A stretch of 64,000 bases of DNA from Euphorbia lathyris (Eukaryota > Streptophyta > Magnoliopsida > Malpighiales > Euphorbiaceae): assembly GCF_963576675.1 (NCBI RefSeq), contig NC_088915.1, positions 84,267,501 to 84,331,500 on the forward strand, given 5' to 3'. How positions within the stretch are numbered: the stretch's first letter is position 1; the number at the start of each line of letters is the position of its first letter. Positions 23,405 through 34,489 of the stretch are shown here, in pieces. Under the pieces are notes generated by a model. It did not search any database and was not told the origin of the DNA. It worked only from the letters and a program-made list of their open reading frames with translations. Both the position numbers and the translations under genes were made by a program.

Positions 23405-23765
23405 GAGGCGATACGCCCCGCGTATCGTTGGTTACGCCCTGCGTATTGGAGGTCCTGAAGCTTGTGCGTTTCATTGATGGTATCTGCGCGTGGCGCCTCT
23501 GGTGTTACGTCCTGCGTAGGAAAGAGTACGCCCTGCGTATAGGTGGATACGCCCTGCGTATTGGAGCTTCTGATCTTGGAACACTCAGCGGATGCGTCTT
23601 ACGCATGACGTATTGGCAAGTAGGTCCCGTGTAAGAAAGTACGCCCCGTGTAACGGGAAGGACGCGCTGCGTATTTGAGTTTCTGACGTTTGATTTCTCC
23701 GGACGCCTTGTTTACGCGCTGCGTATGGAGGACACGCCCCGCGTATTGTCGGACTCTCTCATGGG
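23405..23765. repeat. CpG-rich palindrome array in U3 (3' LTR copy)
   Basis: About ten copies of a short inverted repeat with core TACGC-CCY-GCGTA are spaced 20-60 bp apart. The most perfect, at 23409-23427, has 8-bp arms (CGATACGC / GCGTATCG) around CCC. Between them recurs a GGAGSTYCTGA-CTTGGA spacer phrase. The array lies about 130-490 bp upstream of the LTR TATA box. Seen from the plus strand, it ends about 385 bp before the start of the PMD gene. The 5' LTR has the same array at about 35913-36273. Confidence 0.85.
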
Positions 23766-23883
23766 TTGCAGGTCAGTTTACACGTGCATTATTTTCTAGA
23801 AAATATAAACTATACCCTAAAAACATAACCCAAGCTTTTTATATACATAAAAATAATTATTTTATTTTTTGGGCCAACAATTG

Positions 23884-23895
23884 CCCCCCTCTTTT
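23884..23895 (-). promoter_or_regulatory. Polypurine tract of the Tat element
   Basis: AAAAGAGGGGGG on the minus strand, 4 nt (CAAT) before the 3' LTR. It is the primer site for plus-strand DNA synthesis, and its place and composition confirm the minus orientation of the element. Confidence 0.85.
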
Positions 23896-24148
23896 GTGCA
23901 TAAATGAATTAGTAATAATAAAATTTATGTACAAAAGAAGTTTTATTAAATACTTTTTTCTTTTTTCTTTTTTTTTTAAGATAATAGAGAGAAGAATCCT
24001 GCAGGATTTTAGAATTTGAATTCCTTGGAACTCTCTATCTTAATCAATCTACAACTCTTCTTTTTTTTTTTTTTGTTATCTTTGTTTCTGCCATTTTCTT
24101 TTCCCCAAGCTCAAGAACACTCAGAATCAAGCTCTCAGTCTCTCAAGC
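23896..24148 (+). promoter_or_regulatory. Proximal 5' region of the antisense PMD gene
   Basis: This stretch separates the LTR and polypurine tract from the PMD start. It has long pyrimidine tracts (23951-23979 and 24058-24076) and a CTCAAGAACACTCAGAATCAAG-type leader before the ATG. There is no clear TATA box; TATTAAAT-like words near 23943-23952 are possible. The promoter may lie partly in the adjoining LTR. Confidence 0.35.
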
Positions 24149-27024
24149 ATGGGTATGCAATCTATTTTTCTTCTTTATTTCTTTCTTTTTGATTTTTCTT
24201 TTGCTTTTGTGTGTGTAGAATCACATTTTATGAGAAAATAAATTGAATTGGAATAAAACATAAGAATTTTAGAGTTATTACGTGGAGATGGAATTGTATT
24301 GCTGAAATTTGCATCTGTCTGTCACAGCTGCGGACTCATATTCTGACACCATTCGCACTGATTCTCGCCTAGGCATAACCCTTGGCTTGCAGGAGGTAAT
24401 TTTTGTAATTTCATGATCATGTATTTGAAGGTAGCATCCATAGGCTTTGATTGATTGTGTTTATACTTCAATTTCAGGATAGTGTCTTTACTATTAGCCC
24501 TGTTGCTGCGAGTAATTCCCCTTTACCCCCGTATCCCATGAACAGTTCTACCGAATTGGCCCTCCATAGAAAAACTTATCAATTCCCTGCAAGTAAGAAA
24601 GGACTGATATTTCCTCGCTGTTACGTTGGATGGAATGACCTTGTAAATCGCCTAGAGCCGAGATACGCGAGTGTTTGGAACCAAGTTGGCATTAGGGATT
24701 TTATTCGTCTGACCCGTCATGAAATTACTCCTTGTGTGAATGTACTGGAGGGGGTGCTGAATTATTGGTCGCCGGTGTGTAATTCGTTGATCCTTCCGCT
24801 GGGTCCCATGTCTATCACCTTACGTGATGTAGTGGCTTTGACGGGGTTGCCTATTATCGGAGAGGAGGTCCCGAGTTGTGTTGAGACGAATGCGTTTCCT
24901 GAAGTGAAGGCTATCTTATCCAAAGAGGCCGGGACTTATGTCCAAATGATCAGAAGGAAATTGGACAAGAGGGAATTGGATAATGAGGATCATGTGCATT
25001 TTCTGTGGATGATGCTTAGCAATTATATTTTTGAGCCGTTAGGCCTCAGACCTACTGCAGAAATATTGATCATTGCTAAGGCTCTGGCTTCGGGCCGTCG
25101 TTTAGCTCTTGGCACCATGTTGTTGGCCTCAACATTCCACCGTCTAGCTCTTACTGTTGAGGATAGACCATTCATAAAACCTAAAGGCGGTTTGTGGCTG
25201 CTGCAGCTGTGGCTTTTTATTTATTTCCCTCATCTGGCCACCGCCTCGTCAATGGAGACTTCGGGACATCTTGGCGTGGACCTTCGCTACAGTTCTTCGA
25301 GTTTGGCTGTTAGTGTAGTTGTGAGATTTCTTCGTACTTTGGTGCCATCTACTCATAACAAGCTGTTTCTTTTTTGGGAAAAAGATAACTCGTGTTTACC
25401 ATCTTGGGCTCTCTCTTACTTGTCCGCTGCCCCCCATGAAGGTACTGAATGGTGGATGACGGTATGTGCGACACGTCGGTTACATCATGGAGTGAACCGA
25501 ACTAGAATCTCTCGCTCATCAAACCCTGGTTTGACCTTATATGCACCCTGTCTTTGGGCACGTCAGTTAGGCTTTTTCCAATCTATCCCGGGGCAACTCC
25601 CATTTCCTACCCCTTCACTGCGGTGTGGGGCTAGTGATGAAGACATAGCGGCTGCGGTTCTGGATGCGGGATATGATCAGGGGCCACTTCTGCTTGGATC
25701 GGATCAACCTTCGTTTGACGCTTGGTGGGAGACTGTTTTTCAGCATTGTATCCCTCCTGTTGGTAAGCTCTTTTATTTATTGTTTTATATATCTATATAT
25801 ATATATTTTTTTTTTTTTTATATTTTTTTATCTCTTTTTTGTAGACTCAAGCGGTAGCTCAGGGAAAGACAACAATCTAAATTCCCTAGCTCCGAATGAG
25901 CTTGACGCCAATGACAAGGGGAAAGGAAAGGCAATCATGATGGATGAAGGAGAGTGGGTGGCTATTGCTGCAGGGCCTTTCGCGAGACAAATGGAAGAAG
26001 AAGACGACTCCGACGAGGGCCTATACTTCGGTTTTGAGGATGAGACGCTGGATCAACTGGGGGCACGTTGGAACCTGACGTCTTCGCTCGGCACTTTGTC
26101 TCTGGACGAGGACTCAACTGAGGTGGCTATGACTCCATTGCAACTTCCGGCACGAACCCATCTTCCTTCCGCGTCTTCTCTGAACCGACTGGTCCTTGCG
26201 CCATTGTCTCAGGTTTGTATGATCTTGCTAATCTGTTACTTATGAGTCCTGCTTGAGATAAATTGTTTAGATTGATTGATTGAATTGCTGAAATATGGCA
26301 GGAATCAGCTCTTGTGCGTCCTTTGTTGGTCCCTGTCGGTCTTAAAGCTGATAATCCTTTTGCCGGTTTGGATTTTTCATTTTTGAAAGGACCGTCTACT
26401 GCTGCAGCTGACTCATCCTTGCCTAGTGATGACTCGTTGAGTGACGCTCGTGCCAATCTTAGCAAGCTCGTTGCTTCACCTCTTGATTCCTGGACTCCCA
26501 CCCGTATTGCAAGGGCAATGACTGATTTTGATCTAATGATGGGTGCGTGTGCTCATCCTTTCAAGACTGAGCCGTTGAAATCCGCCAAGAACCATGTGTT
26601 GTTTTGCTATCAGTCCTATGTTACTGAGAAAAACGTGGCAGCGGGTCTTGCAGCTCGGGTTAGATCAAACATGGCGGAGCTCGAGTCCTATAGCAAGAAA
26701 TTTAATGCTTTGGTTGACGCTGAAGAAGCGGATAGGCAACGGTTAGCCAAAATCGCGGCTGTAGAGGAGCGTCTTTTGGTGTTGGAGAAGGAGGTGGCTG
26801 AAGCTCGAGCGTCTAAAGCGGAAATGGTTAGAGCCAGTTCCGGGTTTAGAGCTTGTTTCCCGCGAATGGAGGAAGAGCTGGCCCGTGAGAAAGATCGATT
26901 GGCCAATCATTATGATGAGATGCTGGCATGGCACCGACAGAGCGAGCAACACAAAGAGGCTGCCTCCAAACTTTGTGAATCTTGGGCAAAATACCCAAAG
27001 CCTGATTTTTGTTTGTTTCCGTGA
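24149..27024 (+). CDS. Plant mobile domain (PMD) protein, antisense gene in the Tat element, 5 exons
   Basis: My model has coding exons 24149-24152, 24328-24395, 24478-25762, 25845-26212 and 26302-27024. Every intron is GT...AG, phases agree at all four junctions, and the product is 815 residues. The first coding exon is only ATGG, and the Met-Ala-Ala start arises by splicing. Residues 66 to about 445 form a PMD (aminotransferase-like domain, MAIN/MAIL1-related), with the family's YVGWNDLVNRLEP, ITLRDVVALTGLPI and FLWMMLSNYIF segments visible. An acidic linker follows (EEEDDSDEG). A heptad-like coiled coil spans about 690-800 (AAVEERLLVLEKEVAEARASK). No stop or frameshift was found. Host PMD proteins are nuclear and affect silencing and genome stability. 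PMD genes carried by gypsy elements are known, but their role is not. The exon model is inferred and has no transcript support. Confidence 0.82.
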
Positions 27025-27685
27025 GGTATGTTCACGGGTTGCCCGTACTTTCCCTCTTTGTTTTGAGTTTGTACGCTCATTCTTTCATTTATTTATTTGT
27101 GTAGCACAAATGGACATTATTTTGTGAGTTGATTGCCGCTTGAACGTTTGCTAGGTCATCTATATTATTATTTTTTTTTTATTTGTGGCCATGGCACACT
27201 TATTCTTTTATTGATGAACATTTATAGTACTTGCGAAGACATTATACAAATGCTTTGAAAAATTGTAAATGCCCAGAAAAAGAGCGAATACGCCCTGCGT
27301 GTACCTGGATACGCCCCGCGTATTTGTGCTCCTGATCCTGAAGCGCTTTCTCGATGATGAATACGCGTGGCGTCTTTGATTTTACGCCCCGCGTATTCTC
27401 GCTCCTGGAGTACCTCTTCTATGCACATCCGGTACACGCCCCGCGTATTGTCAAACGCGCCCTGCGTATTGGTGTTCCTGAACTTGGAGCATCTAAAGAA
27501 GAAATTTACGCGTGGCGTCTTTGGCATTATGCCGCGCGTAAATGAGCCTCTGGGGTGTGACTTTCGTGTGTGCCTGAGTCACGCCCTGCGTGAAATAAAG
27601 ATGCCCCGCGTATTTGGCTTTTTGAGCTGTCCTTCGGGATGTGCTTCCTCTACGCCTTGTTGGTTGGCACTTCGCACATTACATA
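27025..27685. repeat. Convergent gap with second copy of the palindrome array
   Basis: This 660-bp gap separates the 3' ends of the PMD gene (plus) and integrase (minus). 27283-27625 holds about ten TACGCCCCGCGTA-like palindromes with the same spacer phrases as U3 (for example GTGCTCCTGATCCTGAAGC). Even the order of variants matches: a GGATACGCC unit, a TACGCGTGGCGTCTTTG unit and an ACACGCCCCGCGTATTGTC unit. It is therefore a diverged duplicate of the U3 block. The small frames here follow the repeats. Confidence 0.8.
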
Positions 27686-30600
27686 TCACGTGTTGTGCGT
27701 GAAGCTCCCATCGGTTCCTGTGTTAATTACGTCCCACATACTCTGGAAATATTTCTTCAAGTATTTGCCGTTAATGTATCTCCTGTGTGGTTCTCCGCCC
27801 AAGCTCTTCAACCAATACGCGTTCCCCGGAAGCACCTTGTGGATTTGAAATGGTCCTTCCCAGTTGGGCGACCACTTCCCAAGCTCACGGTCTTTCGTCC
27901 CGATTGGAAGAATTAGCTTCCACACTAGCTCGCCTTCTCTGAAGCTTTTCTTTTTTACTTTCTTGTTGTACATGTCTTCCACTTTCTTCTTTTGGATCAT
28001 CATGCAATCGAGCGCTTTCTACCTTTCGTAGTCCAGATCTTCTAGCTCCATGGTCATGGCTTGTACATAATTGTCCGGCTCCAAGTCATTCTGACGCATT
28101 ACTCGTAATGAAGGCACAATGACTTCCAATGGTATTACTGCATCATGACCAAACGTTAGGAAAAATGGACTCACTCCGGTCGCTCGTGTCTTAGACGTTC
28201 GCATAGCCCAGAGCGTTTCTGAGAGAACTTTATGCCACTCCCTAGGATTGTCTTCTAGCATCTTCTCCAAGATTTGGATCAGGATCTTATTGGACGCCTC
28301 AGCTTGACCATTCGCTTGTGCATAAAATGGGGTGGAATGAATCAACTTAATCACGTACTCTTCTACGAACTCGTTCATATCTTCGCCTGTGAACATGGTC
28401 CCTTGATCCGTGGTAATGGATTCTGGGATTCCGAATCTATGAATCAAGTTCTCTTTGATGAATCAGATCACTTGTGTTTGGCCGACTTGTTTCATTGGTG
28501 CTGCTTCCACCCATTTGGAAAAGTAATCTGTGGTAACTATGATGAAACAATGACCTTTTGATGAAGCTGGGAATATTTTCCCTATTAGATCAATAGCCCA
28601 TCCTCTAAAAGGCCACGGCTTCACCACTGAGTGTAATTCTTCTGAAGGGACTCGTTGGATTTGGCCATACAGTTGACACTTCTTGCAACCCTTTGCATAT
28701 GTGATGCAATCGCATAGGATCGTTGGCCAGAAGTATCCATGGCGATTGATAAGCCACCGCATTCTCCTTCCGGATTGGTGAGCTCCCATATGCCTTCATG
28801 GACTTGCTTCATGACTTCCATTGCTTTTGGGAAGCCGAGACATTTGAGTAGCATTCCGTCGTAGCTCTTACGGTACAAATCACCTGCCATCAACATGTAA
28901 TTTCGAGATTGAATGCTCAATGAATATTTTACTTTTTTGGAAGGATCATTGAGGTAATCGATGAACGGTTTCCTCCAATCTTGAGCTAAGTTAATATCGA
29001 TGTCGAATGATTCAAACTGGACGCCTCTATCCGCCACGGAAGGATGGCCCTGTCTTCTGATGATAACAACTTTGTATGCTGTTTCTTTGGAGATCTTCAT
29101 TCCAGAAGCGATTTGGGCTAACTCATCAGCTTCCCAGTTGTCATTTCTTGGGATATGCTCCAAACTGAACTCATCAAACATTTCCAAAAGTTGAATTGCA
29201 AACGCAAAATAAGGTAGCAAAGATAAACTTGAGCATTTATATTCTCCTGTTAGGTGCCGGATAACCAATTGTGAATCACCGAAAATCTTGACCTCTTTCG
29301 CTCCTAGGTCTATCAAGATTTCTAAGCCGATGATTAGAGCTTCATATTCAGCCTGGTTGTTCGTACATTCAAAATCCAAGTTTACCGCTAATATTGTCTT
29401 AGTCCCGGATGGGGCTGTGATGATCACTCCTGCCCCGTTGGAACTTTCTGTGCTTGAGCCATCGAACTTCAACTGCCACGGTTCTTTGTGCGTCAGATAA
29501 ATTGGCAGTTCTGCTTCTTCGGGATATTGAAAGTTGGTTGGGTGGTCGGCCATAAAATCTGCAATTGCTTTCCCTTTTATCGAGGATTGCGGGAGATACA
29601 CTAACGTGAACTCGGCCAGTGCTAGTGACCATTTTCCTATTCTTCCTGAGAGGATAGGCTGGTTGAGCATGTATTTGATCAAGTCGGTGCTAGCAATCAC
29701 ATAAACTCTCGCTTTGAGCAAGTAATGCCTCAACTTTGTGCAAGCGAAGTAGAGGGCTAAGCACGTCTTCTCAACTGGGCTGTACCTCGTCTCTGCCGAT
29801 AGCAATGTTCGACTTAGATAGTAGACGGCTTGTTCATGACGGTTTGCATTGTCTTGGGCAAGCAAGCACCCAATTGACTTGTCGGTTGCTGATATATAGA
29901 GCTTGAGTGGAGTACCCTCCCTTGGTGGCATCAACACAGGTGGGTTGCTCAAGTAAGTTTTGATCTCTTCGAACGCCGCTTGATGCTTGTCTTCCCACTT
30001 GAAGCTTTCTTCGTCTTTGAGTCTTAACAGATCTGAGAAGGCTCTGGATTTTCCAGCCAAGTTTGATATGAATCGTCTCAAGTAGTTTACTTGGCCCAAG
30101 AACCGCTGCAACTCCTTCTTGTTCTTCGGAGGTTGTGCTTCTTTGATTGCTTTTGCCTTATTGTCGTCAATCTCGATTCCTCTTTGGTGGACTAAGAATC
30201 CGAGAAAGTTCCCTGCTTTGACCCCGAAGGCGCACTTTAGAGGTTTGAGCTTTAGGTTGTACTTACGCATCCGCTCGAAGCTCTTCCTCAAATGGCCGAC
30301 ATGTTCCATTTCTCGCTTGGACTTGATAACGATGTCGTCCACGTATACCTCCATAGAGGTGCCGAGTAAATCGTGAAAGATGGCATTCATTGCTCTTTGG
30401 TATGTGGCGCCGGAATTCTTTAAACCGAACGGCATGACGACCCATTCGAACGTGCCGATTGACCCTGGGCATCGAAATGCCGTTTTTGCAATGTCTTCTT
30501 CGGGAATGGGGATTTGGTTATATCCCGCATAGCAATCACACAGAGATATTAATTCATTTTTAGACACAACATCTACTAACATGTCGGCTATGGGCATCAC

Positions 30601-31239
30601 ATAGATGTCTTTTGGCGTGGCTAAATTTAGATCGCGGAAATCTACGCATACGCGTAGCTTACCGTTCTTTTTCACTACAGGCACGACGTTAGATAGCCAT
30701 ACAGCGTACTTTGCTGGTCTAATGAACTTAGCTTTGAAAAGCTTTTCTATCTCTTCCTTCACCTTGCTTTCAACCTCTTTGCTCATTCTCCTTGTTGGTT
30801 GCTTGAATGGTTTGAACTCCGGTTTGATTGGCAATCTATGTTCCACTATGTCCTTGCTCAACCCGGGCATTTCATCATAATTCCAAGCGAAACAGTCTTT
30901 GAACTCCTGAAGCAAAGTGATAATAGCTTCTTTCAACGTCGGGCGCAGTAAGCTACTGACGAATGTAACCCGAGGTTCCTCTTTTGTCCCTAGGTTTACT
31001 TCGTCTAGAGGGTCGACCGCCATGGAACCTTCATCTTCTAACTTCGGGTTTGCCCTTTTCAGATCTTGTAATTGGATTTCTTCTCTTTGAGGATCTAGTT
31101 CTGTTATTCTTTTGGGTGTTTCGATTTCTGAGACCCTCATGTCGTTTTCTCGATACAGTTTCTCCGCCAGTTGTTGCGCATTCAGTTTTGATATAGCGGC
31201 TGAAGCTACCGCTTCTTTTCTCGATGTTGTGCTAGTCAT
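27686..31239 (-). pseudogene. Broken pol: reverse transcriptase, RNase H, second RNase H, integrase
   Basis: An 872-codon frame from the ATG at 31239 holds RT with YVDD at residues 299-302 and the gypsy RNase H (about 445-565). It then holds a second RNase H (about 588-712) whose Asp593, Glu631, Asp655 and Asp705 are all present. That second domain is the Tat hallmark. Near 28787 a 1-nt loss shifts the frame inside the integrase zinc-binding region. Integrase goes on in another frame with its zinc ligands (GAHQSG..., CKKC) and catalytic D, D and E (WAIDLIG, TTDQG, GQAEAS). Stops at 28463-28465 and 28019-28021 interrupt it, and its C-terminal domain ends at 27686. The pol ATG overlaps the stop of the upstream gag-pro frame as ATGA. 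This copy cannot make full-length polyprotein. Confidence 0.93.
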
Positions 31240-34130
31240 GGAATTTCTTCTATTATTGGTTCGTCACGGAATGTCCTTCGACGGGTCACGATTGCCGTTG
31301 GCCTTAGGATATTCTTGATCTCTTTGCCGCATGATTGCTCTTTGTGATTGGACCCAACTCGGATTGGGCCAACAGATTCCTCGTAGAGTCTGGCTTCGAC
31401 CACATCGGAGTAAGCTTCGAATGGCTTCTCGTTTGCCCGAACAACTTCCACCTCGTCTCCTTTCCAAAATAGAAGGAATTGGTGTAATGACGAGGGGATG
31501 CATGAGTTGGAATGAATCCAATCTCTCCCTAACAGTGCCTGATAACTCGCGGTTGAATTTACCATGAAGAAGGCGGCCATGGTGGTGTGAGAGCCAATGG
31601 TGAGTTCCAATGTTAGGACGTCGTATGTCTTTGCAATTTCTCCCGTGAAGGCTGAAACTGACACCTCTGATGAGATTATATCTTCCTCTGATATCCCTAA
31701 GGCTAGGACCATCTTCATAGGCATGATGTTAACGGCTGATCCATTGTCGATGATCACTCTGGAGATTGGTTTGCCATCTACATGAGCCTTGACATATAGA
31801 GGTTTGATCTAGCGAGTCATCCTTGGAGTGGGCTTGTCAAAGTAAACCCTCTTCATGCCCTCTTCACCCGGTGTCTTCGGGACTGTGTCTTCTTGCTCCT
31901 TATGCTCGGATTTGGGGCATTCCTTCTTGGTGTCTTCGCTCCTAAAATCCGAAGGTAAGATTAAAGAGGTAGCTGCACAATCTACCCGTATGATGAAATC
32001 TCCAACCCGGATTTGGAGGTTCTTCTCTTGGTTTTTTCCTCCTCTTTTCGCATCGTTGGAGTTGACGCTGGATGACTCCTTTTGACTATTTCTCTTTTCT
32101 GCCTCTCTTTTCCTTAATCTTCTCTTTGCATTCCTGAAGAGAGGCCTTGGGAATTTCTTGTGGCTATTCAATTGCCATTGATTGAGGGGTGACGTGCTCG
32201 AGGGTGTCACGAAATGTGGCCGTTGTTGTTGCACGTCTCTTATCTTTGTATTCTGTGATTGCCTTGAGCTTTCCTCCAACTTTGGTGGCGTCGCTTTTGG
32301 TACCCATATCTGTCGGGTTCTCACGTCACCCTGTTGCTTTCCTTTTCCCCCCCACACTAGTGAAGTGGCATTGATCATATTGGCTACTAGGAATGGGTCC
32401 TCGTCGATCAGCATGCTTTCCTTCTTTTCCGGGAATTAGAGTATCCCACGGTTAATCCTATCCTGCACGGCATTTCTAAAACCAAAACATGCTTGAGTGT
32501 TGTGGCTCCAGTTGTCGTGATACTTACAGTAGTTTCGTCCGTGTATTTCTTCTTTGGATGGGATCACATGTCTAGGAGGCAATGTGATGAACTGCTCCTT
32601 TAGCAGGTAGTCGAAGATCTCTTCCGTCTTCGAGACGTCAAACGTATATTGAGTGGTTGGGATCCTTTTAACTACCTCGGGTGCTTTGGGATTCTTTACC
32701 AACACGGGACATGTTCGAGACCCGGTGTTCATTAAGTCGGCAATGGCTACCTCATGCGTTTGTACATCCCCTTGGTAGCTTCCTACAGAGTTCTTCTTGC
32801 GTCGATGATCTTCCCTCATCAACTCCTCGTACTCTGAAACCTTGGCCACCAACTCGTAATAGTCGCGAAAATCTATCCCCTGAAATTTCTTCCGATTTTC
32901 GAATTCCAACCCACGTTTGGCAATCTTCACGAACTCGACCTCGGGGATGTTGATTCGACACCGATGTCGTATCTTTTTGAATCGGTTGATAAAACTTTCA
33001 ACCGGTTCTCCATGTCATTGCGTCATTCGGGATAGCTCCGCAACACAGATCTCGGGCTCCGTTCGATAGAACTGGTTGTGGAACAGCCTTTCCATTTGTT
33101 CCCATCCATGAATGGATCCGGATGGTAAGGTGGTGTACCAAGAGAAAGCTGGTCCCGTTAGTGAACCTGGGAATAGCCGCAAGCGTAACATGTCGAAGTT
33201 TGTGTCCATGCTCAAACCGCTGCACTGAAAGGTGAAGCGTGCCACGTGCTCCATAGTGGATTGCCCTTCTTCTCTTGAAAATAAAGCAAAATCGGGTACT
33301 CTAAAATTGTGGGGTAAAGGGTATAGCTGATCATAGTGCCGTGGATATGGTTTCTGGAACTCGGGTCGGTATACTTCCCTCACGGCTGGCCCATAGATCT
33401 CTTGGACGATGTTTCTTATGCGTTGGGCCTCTCCCAAGTTGTTGGTGGGCTCCATGCGTGTATGCATCGTCCGTTGTGGGTGAAAATTGGCTTGTCTTAC
33501 ATTGCCCCCCATATTACGAGCATAGCTTTCCTCGTAATGTTCGGCATGGTTACTAGGTCCTGTATGAGATCTAAACTGTTGTTGAGGTGGCGGGATTTGA
33601 ATAGGTTCTGGGCTGATCCTGTCACTGCGCTCATTGAACCTGAGATTCTCTTCTCGAGCTGGTGGCGGGGTATACCTTTCCCCAGCTCCTGATGTCGGTG
33701 CTTTCTTCCCACCGTCTACCGGTCCTTGAGATGTCGACCTTTGTGTGAACAGCTCGGCGCACTTTTCTGGGATTTTGCTGATCTCTCCGGTTAAATCAAC
33801 GATCCTTTCCTCGAGAGCCGATCCCTTGTTGGAATTGTTCACCGCCTCGTTGTTGGCTTGCATTGCCTTGCACACATCCTCATAACTTTCTCTCATGGAT
33901 TGCGAAAATCCATGTAGAAATTGGTCGATCTGCTTCTCTAGTTTTGCTAAAAATGGTGCCATGTCGAATATGGGTGGGCCTTGTTGGTTTGCACCTCCGC
34001 TATTGTTCATGGTCTCAGCCGCACAACCTTCAGGCATGCCGGGTTCGTTGCTCTGATCCCGGTTCTGATTTTGACTTTCCTCGGAGTCCGATGGGATGGG
34101 ATCTTTCCCCGTGTTCTTCCTAGGAGGCAT
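31236..34130 (-). pseudogene. Broken gag-protease
   Basis: A single frame of about 965 codons would run from the ATG at 34130 to the TGA at 31236-31238. Three internal stops interrupt it: TGA at 33015-33017, TAA at 32436-32438 and TAG at 31809-31811. All segments share one frame. The first 371 codons and the next segment form Gag, including the retrotransposon-gag motif around GSIHGWEQMERLFHNQF. A Cys/His cluster (CKYHDNWSHNTQAC) near 32480-32530 resembles a zinc knuckle. The aspartic protease follows, with IIDNGSAVNIMP near 31722-31757 as its active-site loop and ALLGRDWIHS later. Gag packages the RNA, and the protease cuts the polyprotein. Each stop is explained by one transition. Confidence 0.9.
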
Positions 34131-34341
34131 TCTTCGTGAGTACTTATGGGTGAAAATTATGAAATTATGTTAGTAATCTAGTGCTGAAAAAAGAAAGAAC
34201 GAGGAAATAAATAAATGCTTATTAACGGAACAAAAGCAAGGCATGAAAAACAAGTGGGTTAAAAAATGAGCGTGAAGAATATATACGTGGTATGAAAAAA
34301 CAAGTCTTACAAATTTTTGGCTAAGCCAAAACAAAATAAAA

Positions 34342-34360
34342 GGTCCCACTGGGCGTGCCA
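34342..34360 (-). promoter_or_regulatory. Second (duplicated) primer binding site
   Basis: Exact repeat of the 19-nt PBS TGGCACGCCCAGTGGGACC, 129 bp further into the leader, again preceded by ...CGCTAACAATTTT. Confidence 0.75.
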
Positions 34361-34470
34361 AAAATTGTTAGCGTTAGCTAATAAATTTTACTAAAGTGGA
34401 AGTGGGATAATGAGTGTGGAAAAATTGTGTGTGATGGGTATTGAAATTTTTGGCAAAGCCTAAGAAAAAA

Positions 34471-34489
34471 GGTCCCACTGGGCGTGCCA
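34471..34489 (-). promoter_or_regulatory. Primer binding site of the Tat element
   Basis: TGGCACGCCCAGTGGGACC on the minus strand, 5 nt after the 5' LTR ends. It starts TGG, pairing with the CCA end of a tRNA. I could not assign the tRNA from memory. Confidence 0.8.

Larger units (their letters stand above)
21997..23879 (-). repeat. 3' LTR of the Tat element (1883 bp)
   Basis: In element direction the LTR starts at 23879 (TGTTGGCC) and ends at 21997 (CGCTAACA). U3 holds the palindrome array (23405-23760) and the TATA box at 23264-23273. It is 10 bp shorter than the 5' LTR, mostly because of one 9-bp tandem duplication (GAAGAACTT) in the other copy. Most differences between the two are C/T or G/A transitions. 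The paired reading frames at 22358-22664 recur in the other LTR only because the LTRs are copies, and they show no domain. Confidence 0.93.

Noticed and set aside
23405..23765. Regularly spaced short palindromes considered as a CRISPR-like array
   Set aside because: The genome is a plant's, the spacing is irregular, the spacers are themselves repeated and no cas genes exist. It is LTR U3 sequence.
24451..25857. Single-exon reading of the PMD ORF starting at the ATG at 24451
   Set aside because: The first nine residues come from intron-like, T-rich sequence before an AG acceptor at 24476-24477, and the end runs through the GTAAG donor at 25763 into a T-rich intron. The spliced model explains both ends better.
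33336..33692. Plus-strand frames opposite gag and pol (also 28274-28561, 29288-29500, 30605-30880, 31855-32439)
   Set aside because: They mirror strongly supported minus-strand gag-pol frames and show no domain or own promoter signal. They are antisense shadows.
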